A stretch of DNA of 11,440 nt, taken from the NCBI GenBank assembly GCA_018816205.1, contig JAHIWJ010000196.1, positions 1 through 11,440 of the forward strand, read 5' to 3'. Source of the stretch: Nanobdellota archaeon (GTDB lineage: Archaea > Nanobdellota > Nanobdellia > Pacearchaeales > GW2011-AR1). Positions 5,689 to 11,440 of this stretch are shown one piece after another. Under the pieces are notes generated by a model. That model made no database searches. It was not told the DNA's origin and was given only the letters and a program-made list of their open reading frames with translations. Positions within the stretch are counted from its first letter, which is position 1, and every line of letters starts with the position of its first letter. The position numbers and the translations under genes were made by a program.

Positions 5689-7341
5689 ATGAGCAACGTA
5701 AAATTCGACAAAAAAGAATTTGAAAAAGAAGTCAAACTCACAGATGAAATCATCGAAAAAATACCTCTCTTCGGCACGCCTCTTGAAAAAATCACCGAAG
5801 ACGAAATAGAGATAGAGATTTTCCCAAATCGCCCGGACATACTATCTCTGCAAGGATATCTCAGAAGCTTCAAAGCCTTCCTTGGAAAAGAAACGGGATT
5901 AAAAAAATACAAGACGCAAAAACCAGACAAAGAATACAAAGTAAAAATAGATTCTTCCGTGAAGTCAGTAAGGCCATTCACTGCCTGCGCAATTGTTAAA
6001 AACCTTCAGTTATCCGACGAGAAAATCAAGGAGCTCATAGACCTGCAGGAAAAACTGCATATCACGATTGGTAGAAATAGGCAAAAAATTGCAATAGGCA
6101 TCTATCCCCTAGAAAAAATTTCTCTCCCCATAAGATATGAAGCAAGAAATCCAAAAGAAATAAAATTCATTCCTCTTGGAGAAACAAACGTCATGGACGG
6201 AAACCAGATACTATCAAAACATCCTACTGGAAGGGATTACGCACATCTTCTGCAGGAAAAATCAATATTCCCTGTCTTCGTAGACTCAAAAGACAATATT
6301 CTCTCAATGCCTCCGATAATAAACAGCAACGACACTGGAAAAGTCTCAGTCGAAACAAAAGAAGTTTTCATAGAATGCTCTGGCTTCCACCTGGAGACAA
6401 TCCAAAAAACATTGAATATAATTGTAACAACCCTGGCAGAGATGGGCGGAAAAATCTGTCAAATGAGCCTAGATTACAGCGATAAGAAACTAATCACCCC
6501 GGATCTTTCCTCAGAAAAAATAAAAATCTCTCTTGAAAACGTAAACAGTTTGCTCGGCTTAAACCTCAAAGAAGCAGAAGTCCAAAAGCTGCTGTCAAGA
6601 ATGGGGCACGACTACAAAAACAAAAGCGTAGAAATTGCCCCCTGGAGAACAGACATCCTTCACGAAGTAGACCTGATTGAGGACATCGCAATAGCCCATG
6701 GTTATGAAAAACTAATTCCAGAAATGCCCAGCGTTTCAACTATCGGGGAGGAATCGCTAAAGGCAAAAATAAAATCTGAAATCGCAGAAATCTTAACAGG
6801 GCTGGGTCTAACAGAAATTTCCGCATATCACTTGATAAAAAAACAAGAAGCCGAATTAAACAATTTGCAGGATGCCCTGGAGTTAGAAAACTCAAAAACC
6901 GAATACAAATATCTTCGTCCAAACCTTCTAACTCCGGCCCTTAGAATCCTCTCGGAAAACAAAGACAACGAGTACCCTCAAGAAATCTTTGAAATCGGAA
7001 CAGTCTTCACCACGGAAAAAAGAAACAAGTGCGAAACCCGCGTACAGGAAAACCAAAACTTAGCAATCTTGCTCACTCCTTCAAACATCACAAAGATAAA
7101 ACAGATTCTTGACTACCTCACAAAGTCGATTGGCCTTCAATACAAAATTGAAGAATTAAACGACCCATTATCAATCGAGGGAAGAACCGCTTCAATCATA
7201 ATCGGCGGAAAGCCTATAGGCCGCATGGGCGAGTTGCACCCTGAAACCCTCCGCTCTTGGGGAATAAAAATGCCTATTTCTTACCTTGAGATTTCACTTG
7301 AGCAATTAACTCCTTCCTGGAATCAACCAGAGAAGGACTAG
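5689..7341 (+). CDS. pheT: Phenylalanyl-tRNA synthetase beta subunit, archaeal type
   Basis: The beta subunit completes PheRS and edits mis-charged Tyr-tRNA-Phe. At 550 residues it is the compact archaeal/eukaryal form, without the C-terminal anticodon-binding domain of bacterial PheT. Visible landmarks are the N-terminal B1 segment with EIFPNRPDILSLQGYLRSF (43-61) and the editing region with PFTACAIVKNL (96-106), HITIGRNRQKIAIGIYP (124-140) and PPIINSNDTGKV (208-219). The B5 domain has APWRTDILHEVDLIEDIAIA (317-336), and the class II-like fold without catalytic motifs has EYKYLRPNLLTPALRIL (405-421) and EIFEIGTVF (432-440). The stop of the ASCH gene is separated from this ATG by one base (TGAAATG), and no Shine-Dalgarno sequence is present. 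Translation is therefore probably coupled. The last 68 bp are overlapped by the convergent membrane-protein gene on the minus strand. Confidence 0.95.
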   Translation: MSNVKFDKKEFEKEVKLTDEIIEKIPLFGTPLEKITEDEIEIEIFPNRPDILSLQGYLRSFKAFLGKETGLKKYKTQKPDKEYKVKIDSSVKSVRPFTACAIVKNLQLSDEKIKELIDLQEKLHITIGRNRQKIAIGIYPLEKISLPIRYEARNPKEIKFIPLGETNVMDGNQILSKHPTGRDYAHLLQEKSIFPVFVDSKDNILSMPPIINSNDTGKVSVETKEVFIECSGFHLETIQKTLNIIVTTLAEMGGKICQMSLDYSDKKLITPDLSSEKIKISLENVNSLLGLNLKEAEVQKLLSRMGHDYKNKSVEIAPWRTDILHEVDLIEDIAIAHGYEKLIPEMPSVSTIGEESLKAKIKSEIAEILTGLGLTEISAYHLIKKQEAELNNLQDALELENSKTEYKYLRPNLLTPALRILSENKDNEYPQEIFEIGTVFTTEKRNKCETRVQENQNLAILLTPSNITKIKQILDYLTKSIGLQYKIEELNDPLSIEGRTASIIIGGKPIGRMGELHPETLRSWGIKMPISYLEISLEQLTPSWNQPEKD

Positions 7342-7792
7342 ACTTCTCAGAAGACCTTAGTTTAAACAACGTTAACACAATAACCACCAAGACCGCCACC
7401 GAAACACCTAAGGAAGTCCAAGCAAACATAAGGTCATACCTCGTCCCATCGCGGCTATTGGTCAAAAAATCGTCTCCTGCACTGGAATCACAAGGCACCT
7501 GCTCCGCAGGCTTATTAAATTCAGTACCGCAAACATTAAAGTCATAGCAGCTCCTCATTCGTGTGTCATCAATGCAGTCTCCCCAAAGTCCGCAATCCCA
7601 ATCTTCAACGCAGTCACCAAAACCTCCGGCAGGAAACTCCGAATCACTCTCATTATCGCAGTCAACATCTGCTGGATAATCTATAAAACCGTCCTGATCG
7701 TTGTCAATCCCGTCGTTGCATGTAGAAGAAACAAAACGCAAGAAAGCTACTAAAATAAACACAAACAGCAGAAAATATATTCCCCTTTTCAT
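7274..7792 (-). CDS. Cys-rich, membrane-anchored extracytoplasmic protein
   Basis: The 172-residue protein starts at ATG 7792-7790 with a hydrophobic signal or anchor segment (KRGIYFLLFVFILVAFLRFV, 2-21). An acidic Cys-containing motif follows, CNDGIDNDQDGFIDYPADVD (25-44), which ends at C45. Such Asp/Asn-rich motifs resemble calcium-binding thrombospondin type 3-like repeats and recur in surface proteins of many uncultured archaea and bacteria. A second module runs from C61 to C101: CVEDWDCGLWGDC, RMRSCYDFNVCGTEFNKPAE, VPC. Its Trp/Cys spacing recalls thrombospondin type 1-like domains. A transmembrane helix (about 121-144, LGVSVAVLVVIVLTLF) and a short charged cytoplasmic tail end the protein. 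It is probably exported with its Cys pairs forming disulfides. An upstream in-frame extension to 7930 was rejected because it overlaps the nucleotidyltransferase gene and buries the signal segment. The role is unknown; surface adhesion is only a guess. Confidence 0.78.
   Translation of the reverse strand: MKRGIYFLLFVFILVAFLRFVSSTCNDGIDNDQDGFIDYPADVDCDNESDSEFPAGGFGDCVEDWDCGLWGDCIDDTRMRSCYDFNVCGTEFNKPAEQVPCDSSAGDDFLTNSRDGTRYDLMFAWTSLGVSVAVLVVIVLTLFKLRSSEKSSPSLVDSRKELIAQVKSQGKK
7330..7348. repeat. Short inverted repeat spanning the pheT stop
   Basis: GAGAAG and CTTCTC flank a 7-nt loop that contains the pheT TAG codon. A hairpin here could slow or end transcription where the two convergent genes overlap, but no T-tract follows and a 6-bp stem is weak. 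Confidence 0.25.
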
Positions 7793-7810
7793 GCAAATGT
7801 AAAATATCTT

Positions 7811-7820
7811 TAATTTAAAA
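7811..7820 (-). promoter_or_regulatory. TATA-like box for the Cys-rich membrane protein gene
   Basis: On the minus strand this reads TTTTAAATTA, centred about 24 nt upstream of the ATG at 7792. Its position supports that start rather than the longer in-frame one at 7930. Confidence 0.45.
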
Positions 7821-7848
7821 GCTTTTACATAAACGAATACGCCAAAAA

Positions 7849-8748
7849 TTAATGCTGTTCTCTCGCTTCCAACAAAACAGTAATAATCCTCGTCATCTCC
7901 CCAAGAAAGCTGTCCGCAAGATCCTGCCATTTATCAACCTCAGTTCCCTTGATATCGCTTACCTCACGATGGTTTATCGACTTATGCAACGCGTAAAGGT
8001 CGCCCATCGCTTTAACGTAACTAATCTTGAGCATTCCTGCATCGACAAAAACTTCCTTTAGCATTTCAGGAATATGCTCTGGAGACGGAGGCATTCTTCC
8101 GGCAGTCATCAGAGCCGCCTGAGCAGAATCAACCATTGCCCAATAAACTCCCTCTATTGCCCCCATTTCAGAAAGCCGGCTCCTCATCAGGTGCACCGGA
8201 GCCCTTTGCAAGGCAACATTAACCGCCTCGGGAGTAGAGCGTACCTTCCCCTTCAATAGCAAGGCCTTCAACGGATTGAAAAAACCATCGTCAATCAAGG
8301 CTTCACCATACCTCAAGATATTAACAACGACCGGATCACCGTTTAACATGTCTTCCCACCACGTCGTAAGCTTTACTGTATTAATATGAAGCTCTGCAGC
8401 ATAATTCTGCCTAGAAATCAGCTTCGCAAGTTCTTCACGATACCACGCAACCAACTCAAGGTCCCATTCAATCGCAGCATCATCCACAATCAAAATAAGG
8501 TCTATATCTGAACCCTGAACAGCTTGCTCTTTCACCTGCGAACCAAACAATATCGACGCCTTAACAACCCTATCAAAACGTTTGTGAACCTTCTCTGCAA
8601 AATCCATCGCAATATCCTTCTCCGTAACTAACTTCCGCACAACATTCTCTGGAACTTCAGGCTTAACTACAGCAGGTTCCTTAATCTCAACCTTACGCTT
8701 AGCTGCCTTCACAGCAACCTTCTTTTTCGAACTCTTTTTTCTAACCAT
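7849..8748 (-). CDS. MNT-type nucleotidyltransferase with helical (HEPN-like) C-terminal region
   Basis: The 299-residue protein has three parts. Residues 1-35 are a Lys/Ala-rich, probably disordered tail (RKKSSKKKVAVKAAKRK). Residues about 43-155 form a polymerase-beta-like minimal nucleotidyltransferase domain: LFGSQVKEQAVQGSDIDLIL (67-86) contains the exact GSx10DxD pattern with G69, S70, D81 and D83. E119 (AELHI) is a candidate third metal ligand. Residues about 165-299 are all-helical, as in HEPN domains that partner with MNT enzymes. The catalytic Rx4-6H motif of toxic HEPN RNases is not evident in the last helices, so this part may be structural. MNT/HEPN pairs are usually two-gene toxin-antitoxin systems in which the MNT modifies the HEPN; here both are on one chain. 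The basic tail could bind nucleic acid. It has its own promoter-like element. Neighbouring minus-strand genes are separated by about 55 bp on each side. Confidence 0.8.
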   Translation of the reverse strand: MVRKKSSKKKVAVKAAKRKVEIKEPAVVKPEVPENVVRKLVTEKDIAMDFAEKVHKRFDRVVKASILFGSQVKEQAVQGSDIDLILIVDDAAIEWDLELVAWYREELAKLISRQNYAAELHINTVKLTTWWEDMLNGDPVVVNILRYGEALIDDGFFNPLKALLLKGKVRSTPEAVNVALQRAPVHLMRSRLSEMGAIEGVYWAMVDSAQAALMTAGRMPPSPEHIPEMLKEVFVDAGMLKISYVKAMGDLYALHKSINHREVSDIKGTEVDKWQDLADSFLGEMTRIITVLLEAREQH

Positions 8749-8782
8749 CTTCTTTTTTTACTACGTAAACCAAGTACTTCTC

Positions 8783-8792
8783 GTTTTTAAAG
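8783..8792 (-). promoter_or_regulatory. TATA-like box for the nucleotidyltransferase gene
   Basis: On the minus strand this reads CTTTAAAAAC, centred about 40 nt upstream of the ATG at 8748. That predicts a short leader of about 14 nt, unlike the other genes here, which fit leaderless starts. Confidence 0.35.
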
Positions 8793-8801
8793 TTTCCCCA
8801 G

Positions 8802-10718
8802 CTACTCCATCGGAGTCCCCCCAACTCTCGACCTTCCTGACATCTGCCCGCCCAGCTCCATAGGCATATTACTGAACCCAGCCCCATACATTGAAAAATG
8901 CTGTTCTGGCAGTGTCTGTCCATAACCTGAAAAATAACCCCCAGATGCCCCATAACTCTGATTCCAATAAGGGGACATCTTCATAGCATAGATCGGGCTC
9001 CCGAAAGACTTCAAAGTCTGAGCAAAGGGTGTCTGAGTCCCAAAAGCTTGCGGCCCGAACCAATTTCCCGTCTCAATAACCTGCTTTATTTTGTCCATCT
9101 GCTTATTGTACTTCCCAATAGCCTCATATTGCGCCTTTGTGTTAACGTTCCCCATTCCCATCGGCAGCTCTGTATGCTCCATGCCAAAATTATCCGACAG
9201 ATGTATCTTGTTCACGAACTCGCTCACTGTTTCAGCTTCCTTGGTCAACTCCTTATCGCCGTATCCAAACTTCCGCAGCATATTTATGTGCCCCACATCC
9301 CACGTAACCCCGATCAGCTTCTCTGCCTGCCTCCTGGCCTCGCCTTCAGACAGCTTCTTGTCTTTAACCAATCGATCCTGCAGCTTTTCGCGCGCTTTCG
9401 TAACAATCTCCCTCAAATCCTGGGCTCTTGACAAACCGCTCCCAGCCGGAGGATTCTCAATGCTCACAATTGGCGCAGAATCTTTGAATTCAGAATATGA
9501 ATTAAATGCAACATTAGCAAACGTATCGGAAGACTTATCCAGCGCCCATTCTCTTAACGGCTTTACATTCTCTGGCGCTTCAATCGACCTCAAAATGTTA
9601 ATCCCTTTAACCAGAGTGCCAGACAGTTTAGTCAGATTATCTGGTTCTTCAATCTTCGGAATAATGTCTTTGATTTCCTTCTTAAAGTTCTGCAATTTTT
9701 TCAGGTCATCGTGGCGGTCGCTGTTCTGTGCAGCAATGTATGCCTGATTAAACAGCCTTTGAAACGCCTGATATGCGTCCCTCAAATAAATATCTCCATG
9801 GGCCAATTCTTGTAAAGGCTTTTCAACGATTGCCTTGAAGGGCCCTCCAACACCATTAAGCACGGCTTCAACGCTCCCAGTCTTCAGATACTGTCGATAA
9901 ATCTCTGCCCATTGCGCGGGGTCTGTCTTCTCGCGAATTTCTTTATCAACTTTTTCTCCTCTGAAAACCCTCTCAACAATGTCCGCTCCCTGGTAAGCAT
10001 GAAAGCTGCAGCCCTGCAGTTGGTTAAACCAAGTGTCTTTATTCTGCTTTTCAATAGACGCCTGAATGGTATCATTTTGCTCTTGAATATTGCCCAACTG
10101 CCCGTCTCCTTCTCTCAGGTAATTCGGAGTTAGCTTTAGAGATTCAAACCTTCCGTCATTAGTTACGACCCAGAATTCCTTAACGACTTCTTTCATTTCC
10201 TTCTTGCCAGTATTCGGATTAACGACTTCTTCCATCACCTTCGTCTCTGGATCCGGCAGTCCGTTGCTCGAATGAAACGTCACAACAAGATTTCCATTAG
10301 GGTCCATCTTGTGAGCCCTTTGTACTGCCTGCCACATCTGCCTTTCAGATTGTTGGCGGTGAGATTCATCCCATCCCTGTCGAGAAACTCCACTCGGCTC
10401 AACCAACGGCCCATGGAACGTCAAATCAATCCCAACCAACTTCTTCAACCGATTAATTTCAACTAAATGCGGCTCTGGAACAGTTTCCCACGTCGCTGCA
10501 GTCACGCCCGAAACCTCAATGTTCTTTGCACCAGTGTTCAGCTTATCAGAAACCGACTTGATTTGATTAGCTGTCCTAGGATCAGATGGAATAGCAAAAT
10601 TTCCAACACCATACCTCGAATTCGGAAACAGCCCTGTACTAAAATCGCCCGTATAATTCGGATTAAGTCCGTAATCCGCCCCTGCATAGAAATTCTCTGA
10701 ATATCCCTCTTTTCCCAT
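8802..10718 (-). CDS. Endonuclease IV / xylose-isomerase-like TIM-barrel protein with large insertion
   Basis: The 638-residue protein carries the metal-ligand pattern of the AP endonuclease IV / sugar phosphate isomerase superfamily: H102 (TFHGPL), H149 (VVTFHSS), E421 (VSIENPP), D474 and H477 (TWDVGHIN), H506 (KIHLSDN), then D509, H515 and E517 (EHTELPMGMG). The D-x2-H spacing and the closing HxE-P-GxG segment are typical. In E. coli endonuclease IV about 36 residues separate the second His from the Glu; here about 270 do, so residues about 160-415 are a large, mostly helical insertion. Both ends are low in complexity. The first 45 residues are Tyr/Phe/Gly/Asn-rich, and residues 553-638 are Gly/Ser/Met/Gln-rich with 15 aromatic residues. 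No signal peptide is seen. It may act on abasic DNA or on a sugar substrate; sequence alone does not decide. The start is supported by a TATA element 25 nt upstream. Confidence 0.8.
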   Translation of the reverse strand: MGKEGYSENFYAGADYGLNPNYTGDFSTGLFPNSRYGVGNFAIPSDPRTANQIKSVSDKLNTGAKNIEVSGVTAATWETVPEPHLVEINRLKKLVGIDLTFHGPLVEPSGVSRQGWDESHRQQSERQMWQAVQRAHKMDPNGNLVVTFHSSNGLPDPETKVMEEVVNPNTGKKEMKEVVKEFWVVTNDGRFESLKLTPNYLREGDGQLGNIQEQNDTIQASIEKQNKDTWFNQLQGCSFHAYQGADIVERVFRGEKVDKEIREKTDPAQWAEIYRQYLKTGSVEAVLNGVGGPFKAIVEKPLQELAHGDIYLRDAYQAFQRLFNQAYIAAQNSDRHDDLKKLQNFKKEIKDIIPKIEEPDNLTKLSGTLVKGINILRSIEAPENVKPLREWALDKSSDTFANVAFNSYSEFKDSAPIVSIENPPAGSGLSRAQDLREIVTKAREKLQDRLVKDKKLSEGEARRQAEKLIGVTWDVGHINMLRKFGYGDKELTKEAETVSEFVNKIHLSDNFGMEHTELPMGMGNVNTKAQYEAIGKYNKQMDKIKQVIETGNWFGPQAFGTQTPFAQTLKSFGSPIYAMKMSPYWNQSYGASGGYFSGYGQTLPEQHFSMYGAGFSNMPMELGGQMSGRSRVGGTPME

Positions 10719-10737
10719 CGATAAAATAAGAAAAACG

Positions 10738-10748
10738 TTTATTTAAAG
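10738..10748 (-). promoter_or_regulatory. TATA box for the TIM-barrel gene
   Basis: On the minus strand this reads CTTTAAATAAA, centred about 25 nt upstream of the ATG at 10718. It lies in the 38-bp gap after the neighbouring gene's stop, so the TIM-barrel gene probably has its own transcript. Confidence 0.5.
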
Positions 10749-10756
10749 CCTGCGAT

Positions 10757-11269
10757 TTACACATCCCAAGCATATCTCTTCGACTTGCCTTTCCCTCCAG
10801 ATTCCATCTCTGTAGTATATTTCTTCTTCGAGTCTTCTTCCCTCAAACCAGATTCAATCCTGTTTGCATCAGGATAAGGCGAAGGTGAAGCCCCCATAGC
10901 AAAATCCCTCCCGATAGAAATAGACCTTACCCCGGTTTCTCCGATTGATTCAACAGGAGCATACTTCCTTTCATTTACCTGCCCCCCCATAGATTTACCG
11001 ACATCATACAAATTGACTGGCTCCCTCTCCTGAACAACCGCCCGAGCAGGTGGAGCTGCCACGCCAGCAGGCCTAAGCACAGCTCTTGGAGAATCAGAGT
11101 CTTCTTCCGGCACAAAAACCCCTCCCCCGGAAAACTGATTCCCGCCAGCGACAGGAATTTCATTCCTAGTCAGCTGTTCAATCTCCTTGTCTCCTTCAGA
11201 TGAAACCCCCAATTCCTTAATCACCTTAATCTTGCTCTTTAATTCCTTAACCTTACCAATTTTTACCAT
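10757..11269 (-). CDS. Hypothetical disordered protein, 170 residues
   Basis: I do not recognise this protein. Residues 1-34 form a basic, probably helical segment (KIGKVKELKSKIKVIKELGV) followed by an acidic patch. From about 35 to the end it is rich in Gly, Pro, Ser, Glu and Arg with few hydrophobic clusters (GGNQFSGGGVFVPEEDSDS, GVAAPPARAVVQEREP), so it is probably largely disordered. The C-terminus is Lys/Gly-rich (ESGGKGKSKRYAWDV). There is no Cys, signal peptide or membrane segment. The start is firmly placed by TTTATATA about 26 nt upstream. It lies 38 bp from the TIM-barrel gene in the same direction. That protein also has low-complexity ends, so a physical link between the two products is possible but unproven. 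A short basic helix followed by a linker would suit an adaptor or nucleic-acid-binding protein. Confidence 0.7.
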   Translation of the reverse strand: MVKIGKVKELKSKIKVIKELGVSSEGDKEIEQLTRNEIPVAGGNQFSGGGVFVPEEDSDSPRAVLRPAGVAAPPARAVVQEREPVNLYDVGKSMGGQVNERKYAPVESIGETGVRSISIGRDFAMGASPSPYPDANRIESGLREEDSKKKYTTEMESGGKGKSKRYAWDV

Positions 11270-11289
11270 AACAAATACAGGCCAAAGAA

Positions 11290-11300
11290 CTATATAAATT
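11290..11300 (-). promoter_or_regulatory. TATA box for the disordered-protein gene
   Basis: On the minus strand this reads AATTTATATAG, centred about 26 nt upstream of the ATG at 11269. It is one of the clearest TATA boxes in the window. It lies immediately downstream of the transposase gene end, so the insertion may have landed next to, or supplied, this promoter. Confidence 0.6.
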
Positions 11301-11307
11301 TAGGTGA

Positions 11308-11327
11308 TTAGTGTTATTCCGCACTAA
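11308..11327. repeat. Inverted repeat at the transposase gene end
   Basis: TTAGTG (11308-11313) and CACTAA (11322-11327) are reverse complements around an 8-nt loop, and the right arm contains the transposase stop codon. It may belong to the terminal region of the insertion sequence. The matching far terminal repeat is outside the window, so the exact end cannot be placed. Confidence 0.3.
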
Positions 11328-11440
11328 ACTCGCCTCCTTACACAAATATCGAATAACAAGTTAAAAACACTTTCGTTTCTGTGATTAAATCTGAATTCCA
11401 TCTCTTTCAAGTAAAATGGATAATTATTTTTCTTGATTCC
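11324..11440 (-). CDS. IS1595/ISXO2-like transposase, C-terminal fragment
   Basis: Reading the minus strand from the window edge, one frame stays open for 38 codons to TAG (11326-11324); the other two hit stops early. The peptide contains NNYPFYLKEMEFRFNHRNES and then VFNLLFDI. This matches the conserved C-terminal block of ISXO2-like DDE transposases (IS1595 family), where a Y-L-x-E-F/M-x-F-R-x-N-x-R segment follows the last catalytic residue. The rest of the gene and the DDE residues lie beyond the window, so it cannot be said whether the copy is intact. Codons are AT-rich compared with the neighbours. The fragment is short, but the motif is specific. Such elements are frequent in DPANN genomes, to my knowledge. 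Confidence 0.72.
   Translation of the reverse strand, partial: GIKKNNYPFYLKEMEFRFNHRNESVFNLLFDICVRRRV

Larger units (their letters stand above)
11300..11440 (-). mobile_element. Insertion sequence of IS1595 type, partial (one end)
   Basis: The element is inferred from the transposase C-terminus and the inverted repeat just past its stop. Its downstream end probably lies between 11300 and 11324, next to the TATA box of the disordered-protein gene. The rest extends past the right edge, and no target duplication can be checked. Confidence 0.45.

Noticed and set aside
7817..7826. Palindrome AAAAGCTTTT upstream of the membrane-protein gene
   Set aside because: It partly coincides with the A/T-rich promoter and is a low-complexity palindrome likely to arise by chance, so it is not listed as a separate site.
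7793..7930. N-terminal extension of the Cys-rich membrane protein
   Set aside because: It would overlap the 3' end of the nucleotidyltransferase gene by 82 bp on the same strand, place the signal segment internally and ignore the TATA element upstream of 7792.
9091..9747. 218-codon open frame antisense to the TIM-barrel gene
   Set aside because: It is a shadow of the coding strand's codon bias; the metal-ligand pattern shows that the minus-strand frame is the real one.

Overview
The window reads as a piece of an AT-rich archaeal chromosome, most likely from a small-genome DPANN lineage of the Woesearchaeota/Pacearchaeota type. The domain is clear: an archaeal-type UMP kinase, the RNase P protein Rpp30, an Ogg2-type 8-oxoguanine glycosylase and archaeal/eukaryal-type PheS and PheT all occur here. 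The lineage is an inference. It rests on the short Rpp30, a Cys-rich 'CNDGIDNDxDG' membrane protein, a Lys-tailed nucleotidyltransferase and an IS1595-like transposase end, a combination I associate with that group.

Left flank (1-1477): an unrecognised partial gene on the minus strand (1-237) diverges from the glycosylase gene ogg (309-902). Ogg converges, with a 2-nt gap, on a second unrecognised minus-strand gene (905-1477). Centre (1588-7341): two tight plus-strand operons carry information-processing and nucleotide genes. The first is pyrH, a HIT-like gene and rpp30, joined by overlaps. The second is pheS, a DEDDh exonuclease, an ASCH/DUF3850 gene and pheT, with junctions of -4, +1 and +1 nt. 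The two genes between pheS and pheT are unusual, and the ASCH gene has different codon preferences from its neighbours. Right flank (7274-11269): four minus-strand genes, each with its own TATA-like box. They are a membrane-anchored Cys-rich protein, an MNT-type nucleotidyltransferase with a helical (HEPN-like) C-terminus, a large endonuclease-IV-like TIM-barrel protein with a roughly 270-residue insertion and low-complexity ends, and a disordered protein. The window ends in the C-terminus of an IS1595/ISXO2-like transposase (11324-11440, minus).

Transcription start architecture is very regular. Nine gene starts have an A/T-rich TATA-like element centred about 24-40 nt upstream (24-28 nt for eight of them), so the mRNAs are probably leaderless or nearly so. 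Genes inside the operons instead use GGAGGT Shine-Dalgarno sites or stop/start overlaps. No rRNA, tRNA or CRISPR array was found, and no stretch over 300 bases lacks a gene. The best candidate for something undescribed is the TIM-barrel protein with its unusual architecture, followed by the exonuclease-ASCH pair inside the pheST operon.
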